This document shows, piece by piece, positions 11,959 through 24,969 of a DNA stretch of 64,000 nucleotides (the stretch's first letter is position 1; the number at the start of each line of letters is the position of its first letter). The DNA comes from Trichoderma breve (lineage: Eukaryota > Ascomycota > Sordariomycetes > Hypocreales > Hypocreaceae). The position numbers and the translations under genes are program-made. The notes beneath the pieces are model-generated. The model saw nothing but the letters and a program-made list of their open reading frames with translations, was not told where the DNA came from and searched no databases. The stretch spans positions 3,348,001-3,412,000 of the forward strand of contig NC_079235.1 of the NCBI RefSeq assembly GCF_028502605.1, given 5' to 3'.

Positions 11959-14900
11959 CGTCGATCAGGGGGAAACATGTCAGCAAACAGGGCTGGCATA
12001 CAGAACACGAACACTGGGCATGAGTTTGCGCGTCGGCAACAGCGCGCGCAATAACTTCCCATCTCCACCACCAAAGCAAGAACACCAGAGGTACTCGTAA
12101 GCAGTGACCACGATGCGAGAGCTAGCGACGGCGCATCATTTTCAGATCCCGGTTCCAGACTGCTGGGTAAGCTGTCCTTCCCCAATGCGGTAACCACAGG
12201 GAGATGATAATCAGGGGAAAGAGGGTGGAAGCTTCCCGTCAGAAACACGGGTTCTGACAGGTTACCGGGCGGCCCATTGCGCTGGGACGGGAGCCAAAAA
12301 TACGGCCAGGGGTTATTGGAATTGAGGGGAGGGATGGCCCCATCTTACGCCGCATCGGAGTGCCTGATTTGTTGGTCAGCCCTCTCTCTCTCTTCCCCCA
12401 GCTTACGAGGCACGGCACGGACTGCGGAGTGCGCAAAGGCATTTTGATATGGAGGGTGGGAGCGAGAGATGAGAGTGAGGTTCTGCCCTATGGCCATGGC
12501 AGGGGGGCCATGCTTAAGTGGGTTAAAATGCGGATGACGGCCGTCTTCAAAGGTTCCCAGGTGATTTCCAAAGGCTGTCACACAACAGGGGGATACTATC
12601 ACATCCAAGTATAGCTTTTGGGGGAGACGGCATAATGTCTGTGTGTGTTCTTCAATGAGCAGGGCTGTCGGGCTTCACTTTCGAACGCGCAAGGGGGGGA
12701 GTGCATGCCAAGACCAACGTGCCCCTTTGCTTTCCAATCAGCTTTGGGACCGGTGGGATGGACGACCTTGCCGATCCATCTCATTACCAGAGCAGCGGGA
12801 TAGGCGATCCCTGATTTGATTTGGTTTGCGTTTGGGGGAGTTCTCCTTTTCACTTCACCTTGCACTCGCTCTGCCTTACGCGCGCGGGATAGGTGCTGTC
12901 AAGGTAGATGCGGAGTCGGACTGGTATCAAAGCTCAGACCTTGCGGGCACATGGGCGTATAGTATTCGCTTTATGGCAGGAGACATTAGCCACAAGGTTC
13001 GATCATCGAATAGAACCCTGTATTAGTGAATAGACAGAAATTCATCGAAAACTGACCGTCTTGCCTGTGACATCGCCGAGTGCCGGCTCGGCGCGGCGGC
13101 TGTGTTGACCGAAGCCAGATGATCGAATCATCAAGACAACTGGGTGCAGCAGGACTGAGATCTCACTTCCCCAAACGACGGAGTCCGCGGCAACGGAACC
13201 ATGTCATTGCATCGGCGAGACACGTTCTTGTTGGTCAAGGGGTGCGATGAAGGAAGCCGAGGAACATGGTCGTATGATTGGAGCCAAGTTGACTAATCGC
13301 GCAGACATCTGATGAGCTCCGTACGTTACGGATAGCGCGATCCGAGGTAGAGGGAATTTACCTAGAAGGATAGCGTCGACGATTCCGTTTTCCAAATTGA
13401 GCGCAATTTGCTCTTTCAAGGAATTGATGATTACCACCCGGTTGGTTGTCTGCTGGTGATTGCTGCCGGGTTCATGGCCTTGTGGATAAGGTAAAGGAGT
13501 AGATTGTAGTATTACTCGTATTTACTCCTGATTTACACGTACTCTGCGATCCTGGCGGGCCGTCCCAATCGTGGTGGACCACAGGGTAGCTACTCATGCT
13601 ATTTTCAGGCCATGTATGGAGTCTGCTTGGTGTCTCCCGCAAGAAAAGAGGGACGATGTTCGGGAATACCAGCCGGATATTCACTCACCCACTCATTGTA
13701 CCTATGCTGCATGCCGCGGCAGAGGAACTGCGTTGACATGGCTCTGCTTACGTCAAGACAAGGCTCGTGTCCGAAAAAACAAACGGTTCACAAAATAACG
13801 CCGATATCCCATGGAGACGGAGGCGGACGCCCGCAAGCGCAAGGCTCGAACCCGACCAGGGAGGAGCCGGAAGCAAGACTGCCTATTGGCGAGCCTCGTC
13901 CTGGCAACGAGAGCAACGGAAGAGTCCATGTCCGCGGCGAACGGAGTCTGCCAAACCACCGGAGAGCGAAGTCACGAGATTTTCTGTGGTGTGTACACAA
14001 GAAAGGATCTTCGCTCTTCGAAAGCGGCATGGTCGGAATATGCATGGAAGCATGGAAGAAGGACGCAAGGACGCCCGAGGCGCTTCCACGGATCTCGATC
14101 ACGGGAAGAAGGCCACAAGAACAAAAGAAGCGGACCGCCTTTGCATCCCGTATCTGCACTTTGACGTGACGAAATAGGGGAGATGCTGCAACCGCACCCC
14201 CAAAAAGCCGGCAGATCTGTTTTGTGCGTTGTTCGTCCGGAAAAGCACCATTCGCCCGGGCGAAGCTGGGCGTCATGGCGTCGGCGATTGGGATTGGCTG
14301 CGAAGCATCGGCTATCGGTTGATGGGTCTTCTCTGCATGTTCTTTGTTGCTTCCATTGATATTTTTCTGTTCTAGTGCGACCCCCGGCTAAAGAGCAGAA
14401 AAATGACGGCATTTAATGGGGCCCCTGGGAAACGTGCGTGGTGATAGGGCAATGGCCGTCTTCGGCATTGTGGCGGACAAAAGGCGGCATCTACCGCCCT
14501 GGACCCTTTTTCTTCGCTCTCGCTTCCCTCGCTGCGGAACTGTTGTTGCCGCAATCTGTGCCGCAACGCACGTACTGGGTAGTGAATGTACTATGACGTC
14601 CATTGCTGTTGAACGACCCTGGGCGATAGATTAAAAGGCACGCCGATTAAGCATTACCTCGGATAGGAAAGAAGGATCTCCGTACACGCGATGATTGATA
14701 AGGTGCAGCGAAAATCAGTGGAAGTTGCCGTTTTGATTACCTAACTGGGGGTGATGAGGAAACCAGCGGGATGACCACAATTTCGATTCATGAAATCTGG
14801 GGTTGAGAGCACAAGGTCTGTGTCACGGGAACGGTGCCCTGACTTGAGTCAAACAGACAGCGCTGCGGCACGTGCAATGCTTAAACGCCAAGCATTGTGC

Positions 14901-15561
14901 CCCAGCGGCAAACGACAAACTCAAAACCCAAACCCAGCGATTGATGATGATCAGGTAAGATACATAGTAAAGATGGCAGCGGAGGTATCCATCGCGGATT
15001 TGTGGATTCCCGCGCCATGTGCCCCGGTGGAACTTTGCTCTTCGGACCCAGACGGACGGGAGTTGATGGGCGTAGAGTTAAAAAGTTGGCGCCATGCCTG
15101 ATGCGGCGATTTGAAATGCTGTGCTGACAGATGGCATTAATCATCTTTCAATCTCGCAAGCCCCGAAACCCCGGCTCGTTGTTGTCTTATCGACCCTGGA
15201 GCGACGGAACCGCTTTGGGAATAGCGCCATGGTTTCGCGATGGCATCCTTCGCCCGCTGGTTCGTGCCTGGGCTGAAACACGGCTGTAGATGACACTAAT
15301 TGCAGGGAGAGAGATCTTACAGTGTCTGTGCCTGCGAAATTGGATGGGGAAGAAGCCTGTGCTGACGAGGAACTCGTATCGTGTCGGTTGTCGCCTGCAG
15401 GGCTGAGGGGGAATGTCTCGGCGTCCATAGTGAATCAAACAAAAGGGAAAACATTGTGGGCTAAAAATAATCGTTAATCCGTACTAAAACAGGGTACGAT
15501 GTGTTAGAATTGGAGTCGTAGGTAATACGCATGGCTTGCACGCACCAGGCGGATTGCCGTC

Positions 15562-15620
15562 AGGGTAGCCGTCGTAATGGTTGCCGTTTGGGTAGCCGTT
15601 ATGGCTGCCGTTATGATAGC
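15562..15620. repeat. Imperfect 12-nt tandem repeats
   Basis: About five degenerate copies of a unit like 'ggtagccgttat' lie in a row. Several frames stay open through them, as any 12-nt repeat without a stop would do. No protein family is evident. Confidence 0.55.
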
Positions 15621-18600
15621 CGTCAATTTGAAATGGCTGACGAGCTTAATCCTAAGCAAGCCGTGAACGAAAGCGAGCTGGGCGACGCGGACGATAATCG
15701 AGCCGCCGTGGCTGCGCTGTGCCGTTGCTACGGAATTCCGCAGTGGAATTGGCTGAGCTGATGACGATTGCCAGCTTTGTCCAGATGCGGCAGCAACTGA
15801 GCGCCAGGAGAGCTTGTGCAGTTTGGGTTAGCCTTTCGATAGGTAGGCAATCCTCATCGCTCGCTGTTTTGCTGGCGTGGGGTTTTGCAGCAAGCAAAAG
15901 CCACATCTCCGAAAAGCCCAACTCGGCATTCGGGCGCGGGCGATGCGCGTATATCCTCGGGCTCTGTCAGCAACACAGACACCGTCTGCGTCTGCACCTG
16001 TGATTGGCCACATCGGCAGCCATCGAATGGACGGGCGGACCAAAGAGTGCCGGACAAAACACAAAATCTTGCCGCATCCCGATTCCGCAGCGCATCATTG
16101 GCTCGATGGCCGCGTACGAGGATAACGACCTGCGCATTCGCATTCCTTCATCCCTGCGCCACGTCGCAAGTGCGTGCAAGCCCCTTTTCCCTGAGATCGT
16201 GGGTTTGGATGTTGGGGCCTTATCATCAGCCTTGACGTGCTGACTGATGGGATCGCCCAGGGCTTGGAGTTGCTTTTGATTGACGTGGTCTGTGCCGCCG
16301 CCCCTCCCATTAAGGATTTGAATTGGGTACGTACCCGGTTGTCTGTGGACTTGAGAGTGGTGCCTTGCCGAGGGCCGCAATACCCACCCAAGACCGTCGG
16401 AGTCATCAAAAATGGGTCTCAATCGACTCAGCCCTACTAACTCGCTACTCTCGCTACAGGCTACAGGCTACAGTGCCGGCTTCAAACAGCGGGTAGGACA
16501 AACAACAGAATATCGACACCCCTGGCCCCAATCTCAATTCCAATTCCAATTGATGGGTCTGATTGGTGATGGCAGGTGCCGGGCTGAGATTTGGGCCAAT
16601 TCACGGCGATGACTGCGATATGGCTTGCATTTTCCTAGGTGCATTGGAAGACTCATTATGCACGATTGCGGACATAGGACATAGGATATAGGCAGTTCTA
16701 CACTGGTGGTTATTTACGGCCGATGAGACAGACACGTCTCGGAGGTCCGTCGCTCTCGTCTCCACGTCCCGTCCCCGACCACCGATCAGCCGGGCTCAAT
16801 ACACGCCTGTGATTGTCTTGACGGTTGGCAGCGACAGTTTTGTTTGAGACGGCGCTCGGCAAACGGAACGGCTGCGGGCACTCAGTATTACTATCCTACT
16901 CCGTACCATGTTACAGTCCAGGCATCCCATCCAGGTACTCATACTAGGCACCAGAAATGAACGGCCGGCGTCGCTGTTGCTAGTGAAGCAGGGAGACGCA
17001 AGCGCAACGCGGCGCCTGTGCTAATCAAAGCGGATGCGAGCAATACGTTGGCCGTGTGCGAGTAAAAAAAAGAAAAATAGCCTGTGATATGGTGTCAGTC
17101 CAAAACGACCGTTTAGGGCTGTGCTAGACGCTGTCGTGGCCTGCTTGGCAGATTCGTATACACGTACGACGTACGACGTACGATGCATAACTACTAGTAG
17201 GTGCTAGGGATTCGCACTAATGCTGTTATGCGAGAGCGAGAAAAAGAAAAGAAAACAGCGAGAAGACACGCAAAGATTGAAATTGCCGAATAGGATATCC
17301 GCGGGCACCGCATTGGGACAGATTGTGCGCAAAAGGATGTGAAACCTGGGGTCACGCTGACTGTCAAGCCCCCCAGGCTGCGACACAACAGGCCAGATCA
17401 CGGGCGGGCTGAGATTGAGCTGCGTTTAATTGCGATTGAATTACGGATGCCAAATGCGTGTCCCTGAGCAAAGCCTCGTGCACGGCCATGCGAATTATGC
17501 GCAATGCGCAGCAATTTCAGCCCATTTGCAGCTTCGTAGCTTCGCACGTACGCGTACCTGGCCCCAACAACAGTGATAGCAACGACAATTGCTCGAATGG
17601 GCAATGCACTCCTTGTCGCGATGGCTTCCTTTCGAATTGGATTGCCTAAAACAGCAAAACCATCCCAGCGTGGGTGACAAATGGGGGAGTGCGATTGCGA
17701 TGAGATCTTCGCTCACGAGTTGGGCGGCACTAGTTACTAAGGAATCGGCAAGCATAACGGTATCAAAAGCAATTGGCAAGGGGAGTGGACGCAGCATTCT
17801 TTGATTTGATTCCACGTTAGCGCAAAGTCTGATCTGTTGATGACTGTGCCGAATCGACGAGCATTACTACGCAATGACAGCGGTGCTGAGAAATAGACAA
17901 ACGGAGCAATTAGGCCTCGGACAACGGTGCAGTGTCGGACATTGTAGGTCAGGGCTTGTTAATCAGCGGCCCTTCCAGTTGAGCTTGAGGGCAGGGAGAA
18001 GGGAAGTGCCAGGTGTGGGGCAGCCTGTGATTCATAATCCACAGCGTCGGCTGGTGCTCACGGGCGAATCAGCGGTGTCGTGCACGCTGTCGAGCCAATC
18101 GTGATCAGTAATGGCGAGGGGTGCCGTCGTTAAGCCCGTAGCGAAAGGGAAGCGGAAGCTTCCAGCTAAACTGGCTGGCGTCTCTACTGCTCAGCAAGCA
18201 ATTTGGAACTGGAGGGAAAATTTTCTGACGGGCTGTGACTAATCGGCTATGCGAGTGCGAATGCCTAATGCGGACTGGCGCCGTAATCCCATTGCAAAGC
18301 AACGACGCTGCGAAGGAGTCACGCAAAATGCCGAAGCCGTCCGTGGCGTACGCCATGGTTTGCTCGCACCAAAGCCTCGGGCGGCCGTGTACTCTGGGAC
18401 GCGAGGTACTTGGGCGCGGGGCGCAGGCGCAGCCAGGCGTCGGGTACTGTTCGCGGATGATTGACTCGCTGCTACGTCCGTACCGGAGACGCTGGGCTTT
18501 CGGATTTAGTCAGCGCCAAAACCCATGGCGTTGCTCACCCCCCTCCCCCTTGCATCCACGCCTGTGATTTTTTCTGCTGAATGATCATGACTGTCTCACC

Positions 18601-18995
18601 CCTCCCCCCTCGCATTCATCGTGCCTCTTTTCGGGCCCGCGTCCCAAAGTCCGCTTTTACCGGGCTACAAGGGCGTGCCGAGTACGTACCTCGATGCCGA
18701 ATGGATTTTTGCTGGGACCCGGTTGGGAGGCTCCGAGTTAAAAGAATGCCGACTCCCCCGACCTTGAGCCTCGATATCATTCAGCACAACAATCAAGCGA
18801 GCATTACAACAACAAGAAACATATATCAGACACTCGAACAACAAACAATATCTCAACATCCATCCAGTGCTCGCATTGATACACAACAGCAGTATACTAG
18901 TCCACTAGGCATCTCAACCATCCCTGCAACCATATCTGGCTGCCTTGAGTCACACCTGCACTATATATCCATCTTCCTCCCCACCACACAACAAA

Positions 18996-19691
18996 ATGTC
19001 TGCCTCAGCATCACTCCTCCGACAAGCTACCAAGAAGAGCATGTCTATCACTCAGACCTACTACCTGGCCCACAAGGCCCGAGCAAAGCTCTCTCGCGAG
19101 GCTGCTCAACCCGATCACGATCTCCGTCTCCTGGTCGGACACGCCAACCTCCTCGACTCTCTGATGCTTGAGCTTGCCGAGGCCGAGCGGGAGCAGGAGC
19201 GGTGGTTCAACCAGTCTGTCCGCAACACCAAGACCTCCGGATCCAACAGCAGCCGACACATCCAGTGGGCCGACCGAATCGAGGAGGAGGCCGTCGACGA
19301 AGAGTACGACTCCGACTCCTCTTCCGATTCTGACGATGAGTCCGACTACGACGAGATGGAGATGACCAACACCCGAACCACCATCATCCCCACAACCACC
19401 ACCACAGTCAAGGTTGTCGAGGACGAGATCATGGGTGACGACGATCTCGAGGAGGACTACGCTCAGCTCGAGCTCGTCCGCACTCCTTCACACTCAAACT
19501 CCCCTCCGGAGCTGATCGACCACGACTCCGAGTCTTCAGATGACGAGGCTATGCCCCCATCACCAGCCGATGCCGAGCTGCCTCTCCCCGCCAAGGAAGA
19601 GAGCGAAGAATCATCATATTACACAGAAGAGGATTTCTACCTGGGCCAGCGAACACCCGCGGGCCTGGTGTCGGCAATCTCAGTCTACTGA
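18996..19691 (+). CDS. Conserved-looking acidic protein of unknown function
   Basis: Single exon, 231 residues. The N-terminal 85 residues are compact and helical-looking ('TQTYYLAHKARAKL', 'LRLLVGHANLLDSLMLELAE'), followed by 'WFNQSV'. Residues 100-220 are low-complexity and strongly acidic, with Asp/Ser/Glu tracts, a threonine run, and the end 'YYTEEDFYLGQRTP'. I recognise the N-terminal block as the sort conserved in ascomycetes but cannot name the family. It resembles a regulatory or scaffold protein more than an enzyme. The start at 18996 follows a CA-rich leader; an upstream ATG 17 codons earlier in frame is possible. The gene sits alone between spacers of 7.5 and 3.7 kb. Confidence 0.8.
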   Translation: MSASASLLRQATKKSMSITQTYYLAHKARAKLSREAAQPDHDLRLLVGHANLLDSLMLELAEAEREQERWFNQSVRNTKTSGSNSSRHIQWADRIEEEAVDEEYDSDSSSDSDDESDYDEMEMTNTRTTIIPTTTTTVKVVEDEIMGDDDLEEDYAQLELVRTPSHSNSPPELIDHDSESSDDEAMPPSPADAELPLPAKEESEESSYYTEEDFYLGQRTPAGLVSAISVY

Positions 19692-22600
19692 TCGACACCA
19701 ACCGATCCTTCTTCTTGTACACTACTATATGATTTGATTCTTTAGCATTAGCGATGGCATGGCTTTGGCAAGGCGTTCTGATTTCTTCATCATGATACCC
19801 CAAGAGGGAATATAAAAAGGCACACCGGCGTTTCTTCACTTATACTTTCATTTGTTCTATTACCACTATACACCATTAGAGATCACAGCTCAACGTCTTA
19901 TTTCATACAATGTCATGGCAATGCGTTTCTTTTTTTCATGAGGAGGAATGATTAGGTGCATGGATACACATTGGTGGGCCGCTCCCTGGAACAGGTCTTC
20001 CCTTGGTTGAGTGGACCACGAGTTAGTAGCAATGGGAACAAATCGAATAGCGATTTCCCAATTACAGAATACAAAAAACTGTTACAAACTCATCTACATT
20101 GTCTCCTACTCTGCAATCTTGTGACTCAAAATTCGAACCGAACTTGACTTGAACCCTGATTTGATTGACATTTGACAGGATGTCCGAAAGCCCGCGGCAA
20201 TGGCGGATGGGCCGAGCGGCACTAACAGGACGCCGCTCGGACGAAGCGGCATCGGTGGGAGTGGCAGCCGATAAGCAGCAGCCCAGGCTGAATACGTACC
20301 GGAGATGCATTTCAAATCCCAGGTCAGATGGCCCGAGGAGTTACGGTACGTACATTTGCGCGCTAACTTGACAATGCCGGCCCAGCTTCTTGCTTTTGCT
20401 TACCGCCAGCCTTAATAATTCAAATCCAATGCCAGAATCCAACGGAAAGAAAAACTACCTACGAAATAGAGCTAAACAGAATTGAGTGCAGGCAGGCCCG
20501 CAATATCCGCCCGACCCAGCGAAAAGGAAAAAAAAAAAGCAACGATCCATGGATGAAAAACTCGATGGAAAAAAAAACAAGCGTGAAAAAAAAAGCTATA
20601 ATGGATCTATTACCATAGGTACTCTAATGCTTCGGGCGCTCGGTCCCTTGCCTGGGTCCCGTGGACAAATCAATGGAGAAAGCTGCCAGCGGACACGACT
20701 CAAGTCCCGACGACGACAAAGAGCAGGAGAAAAGGAAAATTTTTTGCTTGCAGCGAGTTAGCTTAGCCTGCTTGCTTTGTAAAACGGCGACTTTGCGGAT
20801 ATCCGCTTTGCTTTTCTTTTTCTACGGGTCTAGGGGTGTGTGATGAATGGTTAAAAAAACAAGCGAAAGAGGAAAAAAAGGAAAAAAAAAAAAACAAAAA
20901 AAAAAAACGTATGAGCTGGCGAGCATGCAAGATGAGGAGAGACATGAAGCCCTTACGAGATGCATTGCCGACAATCCAGATCTTTGCTTTTTGCTCTTTT
21001 TCCCCACCACCAACACACCCCCCCTTGCTTAAAATTGGCGGGTGAAAAGGCAGCAGCTTTTTTGTCTTGTGCCAACAAAATCATAACGGGAGACTGCTGG
21101 CGGCGGATGATTCGTCAGCGGGAGTTTGAATGTTAGGCATAACGGCCCAATCGCAACGCAAAAACCAACACAAAAAAGGAGGGGGAAACTACTCGGTAGG
21201 TAGACAGAAGCCGGAGTGACGGTGTGTGAGTGTGTCTTGCTTGCCGTGATGCTTATGAGATCCGAGCCACGGTACATGCCGAATGGGTGCTTTCTAAAGC
21301 CCGCCCGTTCACCTTTGTTTGCCTGTTTGCCTCTCCCTTCTGGGCCCCGAAAAAGCTTGGGCTTGTGCTTTTTCTTTCCCTTGCTTGACCGAAAAACCTT
21401 GGCATTTTGTTTCCGGCCATGACTAGCTGGAGTGAATAACAAATCAGAGCCGTAATCCCGCCTAACGTGAAAATCTTCCCGTTGTTTTGTAAGCCTGCCG
21501 CACGCTGGCCATTATCAAACCCCCCTAGATTCACTTTTATTTCCCTTTTCTGTTGCCTTCGTTTGCCTTCCCCCCGCAGCGCCGGCCTGTGACCAACGCA
21601 TCGGACAGGACATGGGTACATAACGGCGTAATTACGCAAGCCGTATGAGGGACAACGACAAAGAGGTGAAAAACAGAATATGTGCCGCTACCCCACGTGA
21701 AACTCTCCCATCTTGGAAGGAGAGAGAAACAAAGCAGATTTCAAGGGGTGGGCCAAGATTGGATCTGGAGGACACTTCGAACGACAAAATCGCATCAGCT
21801 TATCAGGCCATGTGTTGGGCGGGATTGAAACTACGAGTGTACACGCCCCCCCTCCTGACCCCCATTTCTGGTGTTGCGATATTTGCCATTTCCGTGAAGC
21901 TTTTGCTGTTTCTAGGCAGTTAAACTTAACCCCTTGCATTTTTATTGACACTTCCGCTTTTTTTCATTAATTTCAGCTCTTGGCTCGTTCGGCCGAGATT
22001 AATATCGTGCATGTGGTGTCGCCATAAATCTGTCCATCTTAAGATGTGCAAAAATGGTACGATTACTCCGCATTTGCATCTGGGTCTTTATCGTACCTAC
22101 ATGCCCATCGTACCAGGTATGTAAGCAATTCCGCGCACACTCATTATCAAATCTCGGCTCGCCTGACGCCAGTTCCCGCCCTCACGCGGCTCTTTTTTCT
22201 GCGACACCTCCCCCCCTCCGCTCTATCTCTCTCCGCAGAATAAGAGCTGAGCTGACAAGGGAAGCAAAAATAGCGGAATGGCGGCGGCGCACTTCGCCGA
22301 GGAGGGAGAAAGTAAATAGAGCATTTGTAAAGATAAGTTGGCCGTCAAGATAAGGCTGCGAACCTCGCTCGTTTTGGCAATAATACCTAGGAAGAGCTCG
22401 AAAGTTTAAAAAGGTCAACGACTTAAGCGCCCGCTCCGAGGCAATTTGGTCCTCCTCGGACAACGTCCATCCTTATTTTCGCGCTTACTGAACCAATGTT
22501 GGTGTTTTTGCCTTCGCCTTCAAAAAGGGCCATTTAGGCGCTGCTATTGGCTAAATCGTGCCGTGCTGAAGTGAGCTTTTGGCGGCGCCCCGAGTAATAT

Positions 22601-23421
22601 CTTAGTTGTGCTTCATCTTTAGCTGCAAATCCGCCGCTTGGGAATTTAGGCCAAGCAAAGAGCCCTACGAGGCGTTTTGAAAGCTTAGATGGGAATAAGC
22701 ACCAAGGCGTTCTTCCCCAGCCGCGTCTCTTTCTCTCTCTATCCATTTTATCCAGCTACGGTACACACCCGTTCCTTGGGAGAGGTGGCCATGGAGATCC
22801 TCGTTTCATGAGCTCTCCCCAAGCTGTAAGACGTGAAGCGGAGTCCGGCCATCGGCCATCAGATTATCTGGGTTCCGCTGCGGACCCCGCGCGGATGTTG
22901 CCCGTGGACTTTGTGCGGCAACGAGCATGTTTGACATGAGGCGGGGCTTCACCTGCCAGATCCGCCAGTGCGCCACATGTCGGTGCTGCTTTAAGCACGT
23001 CAAGCCACATCTTGTGGGCTGGCGGATTCTTTTTCTGCATAACTCGATGTATGCAAATATTGAACTTGAAAAGAAAGCTCAACACATACTAAATAGTAAG
23101 TTGATTACATGCTCAGGTTAACCCGATGGTTTGTAGTGTTTTATATACATCTATATTAAACATGACCATCGCTAAGTTTGACGCCTCTATAACTGCTTCC
23201 TTTTCTCCTCTGATTAAATGTCTAGTAATAATGCGTGTATCTAAAATTTACCGAGATCTTTGGTTCGATTCCTCCCCCTTTTCCATTTTATATGTCTCTA
23301 TATCTTTTCGTCTTCTGTCGTATTAGTCTATATCGTGTATTTTCTTCCGGTAGCGTTGCAGACGGCCAATTCTGAATCGATCTTCCGTCTTAGCAGTGGT
23401 TGTGTATAAGTCGTCGTTGTC
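19692..23421. other. 3.7-kb gene-poor region
   Basis: Only short ORFs without family character are seen. The region holds A-rich runs (20520-20600 and 20870-20910), C-runs and AT-rich stretches toward 23.3 kb. The first part is the 3' side of the acidic-protein gene; the right end is the 3' side of the MFS gene. No RNA gene is supported. Confidence 0.5.
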
Positions 23422-24969
23422 TTATGACTTCTCGGATGCCATCACGCTTTCGATCCTCTTTTTGAATCTCATCGGTAGCAAAAATAGCGCTGCCCCAATA
23501 AACATGCAGCCAGCGAAGATCTGGACATCCAGGTAGACTGGGGAATGCGATCGTCGAAGTCCTAGGGCCATGGCCTCGGCAACTAAAGAAATGTCAGTAC
23601 CGGAGTTATTAGACAAGCTGGATACTAAAGTGAATCCTAGGGGTGAATTGAAAGATGACATACAGGCTGATGGGACGGCTGAAATTGTCCACACTATTGA
23701 TAGTGCAGAAGGGAGAAGCTTCATTCCAAATGCATCAGCTAGCATAGGTCCAACCATCTGTGAGGTTTTGTGTTAGTATGGATTCAGTATGCTGCAGAAA
23801 GAAATATGCCAAGTACTTACAGCCCAACATGTGCCAATCGTTGTTCCTCCAAGAATGGAAAACGCAAGCAGGATCGAATACGATGTACCAGATGTCCAGA
23901 GGCATAAGCACCATATTCCTCCCAAGGTGGTTGCCCCTATCACCATGTTCAATCTTCCCACGCGGTCACTAAAGTAGCCCACGATGGGTCTGCCAATGGC
24001 CATTCCAAGGTTAGCCAACGCTCCCAGGATCGAACCTTGATGAGCAGTGAGGCCAATTCGAACAGCATTGTCTGGAAGCGAGAACAAAACGCATGTGTAT
24101 CCAATAATGCTGAGGAACATCCACGTCGAAATAAGGAGAAGCTCGGACCGTTTGAAGAGGGCAAAATCAAACGCTCGTTGGTTAGGCTGAATGTGCTTAT
24201 TCCTGTCCTTGATCAGGATGATGCAAATGACGTTGACTGCAGCGGTGCAGATGGCTGTGATGCGAAATGCCCAGGCAACGCTAATGTTGGAAATCATGGC
24301 TTCCGTGGACAAGCTGTAGATGAGACCTCCAATACCGCTTCCTGCAGCTGCAATTCCGTTTGCAATGCCCTTTCTCCGGTGAAACCACTGAGGAATAATG
24401 CCAATGGTGCCGATATACAAGAATGAACAGCCCCAACCAAACAGCAACCCCTGAGATAGAAAGAGGTGCCATGACTGCGTAGCGAAGCTTGCTCCAATCA
24501 AAGCACCTGCCTCCATGATGGCACCCATAAGTAGCGGAGGCTTGGTTCCAAACCTTCTGGTGGCGTGTGTGACGAGGGGGGCGATGAGGAGGATCTGAGA
24601 CTGGGATAGACCGCCGATGAAGGAGTAGGCGATTTCCGATGTCCCGGGAAAGGCGTTTGTCGAGATGTAGTGAGTGAGATATACACCAAAAGCCTGTCGT
24701 AAAGGGGTTTATTAGATTCTTTTCTGACGATTTGGCGAGATACCAGGTTCTTGAAGTTATTAATATGGACTTACACCGTTGACTCCCCATGTGCTTGCTG
24801 TAATCATCAATTGGCACACAACGCATACCCAGCCGTATCCGCCATCGTGCTCGTCACCTCGTAGTGGTTGTTCTTGTACACCGGTGTTTTCAATCGTTTC
24901 TTCGGAAATAGGGGTTCCGACTTGATCTACCGTCTCGTCGTCGCTGGCAAAATTTTGTACAACCGTCAT
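23422..24969 (-). CDS. MCT-like MFS transporter (monocarboxylate permease family)
   Basis: Exons 24969-24775, 24693-23821, 23757-23664 and 23582-23422 give 440 residues. After an acidic 43-residue cytoplasmic start comes 'DGGYGWVCVV', the hallmark of the fungal SLC16/MCT-like group, and hydrophobic segments consistent with 12 helices: 'AFGVYLTHYI', 'QSWHLFLSQGLLFGWG', 'KGIANGIAAAGSGIGGLI', and 'GYFSDRVGR' after the central loop. The third intron (23583-23663) is inferred because its removal restores 'PSAFAEAMALGL'; the unspliced frame is also open. Members carry carboxylates, riboflavin or unknown metabolites. The substrate cannot be read from the sequence. Confidence 0.88.

Larger units (their letters stand above)
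11524..18995. other. 7.5-kb gene-poor region
   Basis: No ORF here combines reasonable length with recognisable domains. Overlapping ORFs of 100-185 codons occur on both strands around 13.6-14.4 kb, which is typical of GC-rich noncoding DNA. Contents seen are a tandem duplication (11728-11958), a 12-nt imperfect repeat block (15562-15620) and a short 'acgtacg' tandem near 17165. The last 250 nt are CA-rich and look like a 5' leader. The stretch may be an extended promoter or host unannotated noncoding transcripts; the sequence alone cannot say. Confidence 0.5.

Noticed and set aside
13571..14412. Overlapping ORFs of 100-185 codons on both strands
   Set aside because: Several frames are open at once on both strands, no family motifs appear, and no consistent splice model joins them. 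GC-rich noncoding DNA is the simpler reading.
15531..15761. Repeat-containing ORF with Gly/Arg/Tyr/Cys periodicity
   Set aside because: The periodicity is a by-product of the 12-nt repeat; other frames are open as well.
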